This document shows positions 12,744 to 16,146 of a stretch of 16,146 nt of DNA, piece after piece. The notes beneath the pieces were generated by a model that did not search any database, was not told the origin of the DNA, and saw nothing but the letters and a program-made list of their open reading frames with translations. The stretch is taken from the NCBI GenBank assembly GCA_031278675.1, contig JAITJY010000315.1:1-16146 (forward strand), written 5' to 3'. Numbering within the stretch: position 1 is the first letter of the stretch; each line of letters opens with the position of its first letter. Made by a program: the position numbers and the translations under genes. Source of the DNA: Bifidobacteriaceae bacterium (GTDB lineage Bacteria; Actinomycetota; Actinomycetes; Actinomycetales; WQXJ01).

Positions 12744-13772
12744 TCAGCCGACCTCGCCGGGAGCGGGGGTCTGCCCTGTGGTGAACTCTTTCAGCGGCAG
12801 CAGGATTTCCGGTGCGGGTGTGGCGCCACCTAGCCAGTCCTTGATCTGCCCAATGACTTGGCGGCCGTAGGCCTCCGGTTCTTGTGCCACGCAGAACGGA
12901 TAGGACTCGGTCAGGGGCTCCTCGGAAGCACAAAAACCGTAGACCTTGACGTCTTTGCCCTGGGTCTGGATGGCCTGCAGTGCACCGTAGGTGGCCGGCC
13001 CGGTCGAGGCCCACAACACCTTGATGTCCGGGTTGCCGGTGAGCAATTCGGTGGCGGCCTTGAGCGAGTCGTCTTGTTTGACGTTGCCGTCGACTTTCGC
13101 GTCGACTGAGGCGTTCGGGTTGGCGGCGATCGCCTCTTCGAAGCCCTGGTCACGCAGCAGCACGGGGACCTCGTCTGGTTCGGTGATGAAGCCGATCTTG
13201 AGGTCGGCGTCTGCCCCGAAGTCTTTCAGGACGGCTGCGGCGCCTTGACGGCCACCGGCCACGTTGTCTGCGCCCAGGTATTGGACAATGGTCGCACCCT
13301 GGTCGGCGAGGGCCTCATCCGACAAGATGACGTTGACCGTGAAGACCGGCACGCCCGCGTCGTTAGCCGCTTTGACGATCGCGGCACCGGGCTCCGATTT
13401 GACGGCATTGAGCGCGAACGCGCACGGTTCTTTTTGCAGCATGGTCTGGGCTTGCGACAACTGTGTTGCGTCGTTGTCGTCGGCGATCTGGACTTCGACC
13501 TCGAAGCCGGCTTCAGCGCCGGCCTCTTCGAAGCCGCGCTTCATCGCGATGTAGTAGGGGTTGGTCAGGTTGGGGAGGGCGACAGCGATGTACGGGGTGT
13601 CCGCATCGCAGGCGGCCGGGCGGGGAATGGCCGAACCGTTGCCGGTGGCGCCGTTCTGCTCACCGCCTGGGTTGTTCGTGGAGGAATCGTCTACGCCGGT
13701 GGAGCAGGCGGTCATGGCCAGGAGGGCAATGGCCGGTGCTGCCACCAGCCAGATTGGGTTTCGTCGCATCAT
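12744..13772 (-). CDS. Sugar-binding lipoprotein of a CUT2 ABC transporter (RbsB type)
   Basis: 342 residues from ATG at 13772 (or the adjacent ATG at 13769), after AAAGGAC. An open frame far upstream to 14549 is only the shadow of the permease gene. The signal peptide MMRRNPIWLVAAPAIALLAM leads to TAC-STG, a lipobox with Cys at about 26, so the protein is anchored outside the membrane. A Ser/Asn/Gly-rich linker precedes the periplasmic-binding fold (YIAVALPNLTNPYYIAMKRG, FALNAVKSEPGAAIVKAAND, VPVFTVNV, GADNVAGGRQGA). This is the Peripl_BP_4 family for ribose, galactose, autoinducer-2 and polyols. Four further cysteines (CDADTP, EPCAF, GFCAS, PFCVA) may pair. The ligand is unknown. Confidence 0.9.
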   Translation of the reverse strand: MMRRNPIWLVAAPAIALLAMTACSTGVDDSSTNNPGGEQNGATGNGSAIPRPAACDADTPYIAVALPNLTNPYYIAMKRGFEEAGAEAGFEVEVQIADDNDATQLSQAQTMLQKEPCAFALNAVKSEPGAAIVKAANDAGVPVFTVNVILSDEALADQGATIVQYLGADNVAGGRQGAAAVLKDFGADADLKIGFITEPDEVPVLLRDQGFEEAIAANPNASVDAKVDGNVKQDDSLKAATELLTGNPDIKVLWASTGPATYGALQAIQTQGKDVKVYGFCASEEPLTESYPFCVAQEPEAYGRQVIGQIKDWLGGATPAPEILLPLKEFTTGQTPAPGEVG

Positions 13773-13810
13773 TTTGTCCTTTCGTAGGGTCTTGCAACAG
13801 CCAAGTTGGA

Positions 13811-14809
13811 TTAGTTGGGGGTGGCCCGGGTGGGCTCGGTTGGTCGGTGCGCCTTGCGGCGTAGCAAGGTGCTGAGGGAGACTTCGCGGCGGTAGGTGTC
13901 CAAGATCACGCCGACCAGGATGATGGCGCCGATCACCAGCGGTTGCCAGTAGCTTTCCACCCCGAGCACGTTCATGCCGTTGGAGACCGTGGCGATGAGG
14001 ATTGAACCAACGAGCGCTCCCGGTATGGTCCCGATCCCGCCGAACAGGCTGACGCCGCCGACCACCGCCGAGGCGATGGAGTAGAACAGTTCGTTGCCGG
14101 AGCCGGCCACCGGGTATCCGACCATCAGGCGGCTCGTGGTGATCAGTCCGCCCATTGCGGCGCACAGCCCCGACACGGCGTAGACGGTGATGGTGACGCG
14201 GGGAATGGAGATGCCCGCTAGCCGTGAGGTCTCGGCGTTGCCGCCGACCGCGTAGATGTGGACGCCCATCGGTGTGCGCCGCAGTGTGAAGGTCAAGATC
14301 ACGGCGGCTACCACCAGTAGGACAACGGGCATGGGGACCCCGGCGAGGCCGCCGCGGCCGATCACCGCGAAGAAGGGGTCTTTGACCGAGACCGATTGTG
14401 CGCCGGTCAGGATTTTTGGCACCGAGGCGGCTATCCCAAAGGTTGAAAAAGTGACGATGAACGGTGGCAGCTTGGCGTAGTGCACCACCGCGCCGTTGAA
14501 GACGCCCACAGCGGTCCCTGCGACGATGGCGATGGCGGCGGCTCCCCACCAGGGCACGCCTTGGTACATGGCGATTGCCGCAAACATCCCTGTCAATGCG
14601 ACGTTGGAGCCGGTGGACAGGTCAATTCCGCCGGTCAGCAGCACAAAGGTCTGGCCGAGGGCGAGGAATGCGATCACTGCGCCGTTGAGCAGCAGGATCT
14701 GGAGGTTGGCGATGGTCCGGAAGTTGGGCGACAGGGCTGAGAACACCGCGAACACCACCAGGACAATCCCGATCACGCCGACTTCATCCGGTAAGCGTCG
14801 TTGCTTCAT
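13811..14809 (-). CDS. Sugar ABC transporter permease (RbsC type)
   Basis: 332 residues from ATG at 14809, five bases after AAGGGGA. The open frame reaches TTG at 14842, but that start has no ribosome site and would cover the space beside the operator. About eight to ten hydrophobic helices. Typical motifs are VLLTGGIDLSTGSNVALTGM, FIVTFSTFGIAASVPKILTG, IYAVGGNAETSRLAGI and VVGGVSLFGGIGTIPGALVG, the EAA-like loop of the BPD_transp_2 family. It forms the membrane channel for the sugar delivered by the binding lipoprotein. The C-terminal tail is charged. It is the first gene of the minus-strand operon, whose leader holds SorC operator 1. Confidence 0.92.
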   Translation of the reverse strand: MKQRRLPDEVGVIGIVLVVFAVFSALSPNFRTIANLQILLLNGAVIAFLALGQTFVLLTGGIDLSTGSNVALTGMFAAIAMYQGVPWWGAAAIAIVAGTAVGVFNGAVVHYAKLPPFIVTFSTFGIAASVPKILTGAQSVSVKDPFFAVIGRGGLAGVPMPVVLLVVAAVILTFTLRRTPMGVHIYAVGGNAETSRLAGISIPRVTITVYAVSGLCAAMGGLITTSRLMVGYPVAGSGNELFYSIASAVVGGVSLFGGIGTIPGALVGSILIATVSNGMNVLGVESYWQPLVIGAIILVGVILDTYRREVSLSTLLRRKAHRPTEPTRATPN

Positions 14810-14814
14810 CCAGG

Positions 14815-14821
14815 TCCCCTT
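14815..14821 (-). promoter_or_regulatory. Ribosome-binding site that sets the permease start
   Basis: On the minus strand this reads AAGGGGA, five bases before ATG at 14809. It argues against the in-frame TTG at 14842 and the ATG at 14839. Confidence 0.6.
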
Positions 14822-14849
14822 TTCCTTACTTTTTCGCATCAACTTTGGC

Positions 14850-14861
14850 GCTCAAATGAGC
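14850..14861. promoter_or_regulatory. Probable SorC operator 1
   Basis: The inverted repeat GCTCA-AA-TGAGC lies between the permease start and the divergent promoter region, 41 bases before the permease ATG. An identical sequence occurs at operator 2. A further half-like pair (GAGC at 14858, GCGCTC at 14868) follows next to it. In this place a bound repressor would block the permease operon. Confidence 0.65.
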
Positions 14862-14881
14862 ACAACAGCGCTCTTTAGTGC

Positions 14882-14887
14882 TAATCT
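14882..14887 (+). promoter_or_regulatory. Possible -10 box for the SorC-type regulator
   Basis: TAATCT, 27 bases before the regulator ATG, fits the -10 pattern TANNNT. No clear -35 is present at the usual distance. Confidence 0.3.
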
Positions 14888-14914
14888 AGTGCCAATCCCG
14901 AGGGGAAGGCAACG

Positions 14915-16146
14915 ATGCGCGATAACAAATCAGTAACAGTTGAGCCAAAACGCGCTCAAATGAGCGCGCTCGCGACAGTCGCTGAGCGCCGCATGGTGGC
15001 GGAAGCAGCGCGGCTCTACTACTTGCAAGACATGTCCAAGACCGAAATCGGTGAGCGGTTGGGGGTCTCACGCTTCAAAGTTGCACGTTTGCTGGAGGCG
15101 GCGCGAGCCGACGGCATTGTCACCATCAACATCAAAGGCGTCGCCCCGGTCTCGAGCCGCCTGTCCCAGGCGCTGAGCGCACACTGGGGCATACCGGCCA
15201 CCGTGGTGGATTCGGGCGGTGGCAAGGAAGCGGAAGCGCGGCGCGCCATCGGCGAAGCGGCGGCCGAACTGATGAGCGCCACAATCCGGGAGGGCGAGGT
15301 GATTGGCCTGGCCTGGGGGCGTACCTTGACGGCGATGGCCGATCACTTGACGCAATTGCCCCGCGTCGACCTGGTCCAACTCACCGGCGCCGTGACGGCC
15401 GACCTCAACGAATCACCAGTTGCCCTGGTGCGGACCGCTTCCAATTCAACCGAGGGGCGGGCCTATCCCATCATTGCTCCAGCGATCGTCGGTGACTTGG
15501 CTGCCGCCCAAGCGTTGCGCCGCCACCCGGATGTCCGGGCGGCACTCGAACTGTTCGGCCGCATCACCACTGCGGTGATCGCGGTGGGGTCCTGGTCGCC
15601 CGCCGTTTCTCAGCTCATGGTGGCAATGCCGGCCCCGGACCGGGCCGCGCTACAGGAACTGGGCGTTCGAGCCGAGGTCGCGGGCATCTTTTTCGACTCT
15701 GATGGGGAGATCATCGGAGAGGAGTACACCAACCGGTACCTGACGATCTCGGCGGGCCAGATGCAGCGCATCCCGCGCGTGGTGGCCGTAGCCGGCGGCA
15801 CCATCAAACTGCAGGCAGTCCGCGCCGTGGTGCGTTCGGGCCTGGTCACGGAGCTGGTGACGGATCACACTCTGGCCGAATCGGCGCTGCGCGGACCGGC
15901 GATCCAACCCCGGCCTAACAATCCGGTGGATAAACCGGATTCCCAGGCCAAATCTACGCTCGCTTTCCGCGTTTCCGCTGGTCAGCATACCGCTACCCTG
16001 CGCTGGCACGGCCGGAGCGTGGTTGTTGACCACGCGCCTAAAGACACCCCACAAACTCTGGCCGCTTCGCTCCGAGATTTTGCGGGGACCCCGAACCCCA
16101 CCCCACAAACTCTCGCCGCTTCGCTCCGAGATTTTGCGGGGACCCC
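14915..16146 (+). CDS. SorC-family sugar-sensing transcriptional regulator, open to the window end
   Basis: At least 410 codons from ATG at 14915, five to six bases after GGGGAAGG, with no stop in the window. Residues 27-72 (RMVAEAARLYYLQDMSKTEI, then GERLGVSRFKVARLLEAARA) form the helix-turn-helix of SorC/DeoR-like regulators, directed at operator DNA. Residues about 80-325 match the sugar-phosphate-binding domain (VIGLAWGRTLTAMADHL, VDLVQLTGAV, AVGSWSP, FFDSDGEII, RYLTISAGQ, VAVAGGTIKLQAVRAVVRSG), ending LVTDHTLAESAL, where members of about 315-330 residues normally stop. Beyond residue 335 the frame runs through repeat B and two A copies. Probably it senses a phosphorylated intermediate of the adjacent sugar pathway and controls the operon. 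Starts at M16 or M27 are possible but have no ribosome site. Confidence 0.85.
   Translation, partial: MRDNKSVTVEPKRAQMSALATVAERRMVAEAARLYYLQDMSKTEIGERLGVSRFKVARLLEAARADGIVTINIKGVAPVSSRLSQALSAHWGIPATVVDSGGGKEAEARRAIGEAAAELMSATIREGEVIGLAWGRTLTAMADHLTQLPRVDLVQLTGAVTADLNESPVALVRTASNSTEGRAYPIIAPAIVGDLAAAQALRRHPDVRAALELFGRITTAVIAVGSWSPAVSQLMVAMPAPDRAALQELGVRAEVAGIFFDSDGEIIGEEYTNRYLTISAGQMQRIPRVVAVAGGTIKLQAVRAVVRSGLVTELVTDHTLAESALRGPAIQPRPNNPVDKPDSQAKSTLAFRVSAGQHTATLRWHGRSVVVDHAPKDTPQTLAASLRDFAGTPNPTPQTLAASLRDFAGT
14951..14968. promoter_or_regulatory. Probable SorC operator 2, inside the regulator gene
   Basis: CGCGCTCAAATGAGCGCG, eight-base arms around AA, contains the same core GCTCAAATGAGC (14954-14965) as operator 1. 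It lies over codons 13-18 of the regulator, 104 bases from operator 1, close to ten helical turns. It would serve autoregulation, or looping together with operator 1. Confidence 0.65.
15920..15982. repeat. Dispersed repeat B, copy 2
   Basis: 63 bp, about 54 positions identical to copy 1 at 4111-4173, with the same orientation and the same leading hairpin AATCCGGT/ACCGGATT. It lies exactly in codon phase of the regulator frame (codons 336-356), encoding NPVDKPDSQAKSTLAFRVSAG. Many differences from copy 1 lie at third codon positions or give similar residues. Confidence 0.85.
16045..16087. repeat. Dispersed repeat A, copy 2
   Basis: Identical over 43 bases to copy 1 at 4017-4059. It is followed by ACCCC instead of CCCCC. 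In the regulator frame it encodes TPQTLAASLRDFAG. Confidence 0.9.
16099..16141. repeat. Dispersed repeat A, copy 3
   Basis: One base differs from copies 1 and 2 (CTCTCGCCGC for CTCTGGCCGC). The change makes the inner stem TCTCG/CGAGA perfect, so it strengthens the hairpin. It is in tandem with copy 2 at a 54-base period and again encodes TPQTLAASLRDFAG. The array may go on beyond the window. Confidence 0.9.

Noticed and set aside
13773..14549. Long upstream extension of the sugar-binding protein frame
   Set aside because: It lies out of frame across the permease gene, is rich in Arg/His/Gly and shows no family motif. The signal peptide and ribosome site place the start at 13772 or 13769.
15650..16108. 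Minus-strand ORF sharing a KISERSGQSLWG-type peptide with an ORF near 4010-4209
   Set aside because: The similarity is only the reverse reading of repeats A and B. The rest lies antisense to the regulator.
16045..16141. Repeat A pair as CRISPR repeats or an attachment site
   Set aside because: Only two tandem copies with an 11-base separation and another copy 12 kb away; no integrase, cas gene or tRNA end is associated.

Overview
The window is GC-rich, with GTG and TTG starts, short intergenic gaps and clear AGGAG-type ribosome sites. Its gene families (CUT2 sugar importer with a SorC regulator, SipW with alternate-signal cargo, MauE with DsbA-type thioredoxins, a CpaB-like SAF protein) together suggest a high-GC Gram-positive actinomycete. 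The genus cannot be read from the sequence. All functional calls rest on motif recognition by eye, not on database searches.

Layout: (1) 1-364, minus strand: the 5' end of a Fic-family gene running off the window, overlapping by one base a short ORF that looks like the stranded C-terminus of a DNA methyltransferase. (2) 413-2885, plus: a thiol-redox operon with a MauE/DoxX-type membrane protein and two membrane-anchored DsbA-like proteins separated by a 54-bp tandem repeat. (3) 2927-4013: tRNA-Thr(TGT), then a choline/aminoglycoside-kinase-like gene whose ribosome site begins a few bases after the tRNA. (4) 4014-4671: debris made of two dispersed repeats (called A and B here) and a frameshifted antitoxin remnant. 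(5) 4672-6685: an operon of two alternate-signal-peptide exported proteins and a SipW-type signal peptidase. (6) 6874-8196: a hotdog thioesterase and a CpaB/SAF protein with a DnaA-box-like site upstream. (7) 14809 down to 8239, minus: a six-gene sugar operon in the order permease, binding protein, ATPase, SIS isomerase, FGGY kinase, transaldolase/fructose-6-phosphate-aldolase-like enzyme. (8) 14915 to the end, plus: a divergent SorC-family regulator whose frame runs through further copies of repeats B and A to the window edge.

How they work together: the sugar operon reads as import of an unknown sugar or polyol-derived ketose, phosphorylation, isomerisation and aldol cleavage. SorC would control it through a perfect inverted repeat (GCTCA-AA-TGAGC) found twice, 104 bp apart, on both sides of the divergent start region. 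The MauE and DsbA proteins probably oxidise exported proteins. The SipW operon processes and exports its own two cargo proteins to the cell surface.

Most unusual points: an aldolase with about 68 repetitive residues inserted just before its Schiff-base lysine; dispersed A/B repeats that form hairpins, keep the same open frame at both loci and apparently extend the regulator's C-terminus; the paired SorC operators; and a kinase-isomerase-aldolase set that I cannot assign to a described pathway.
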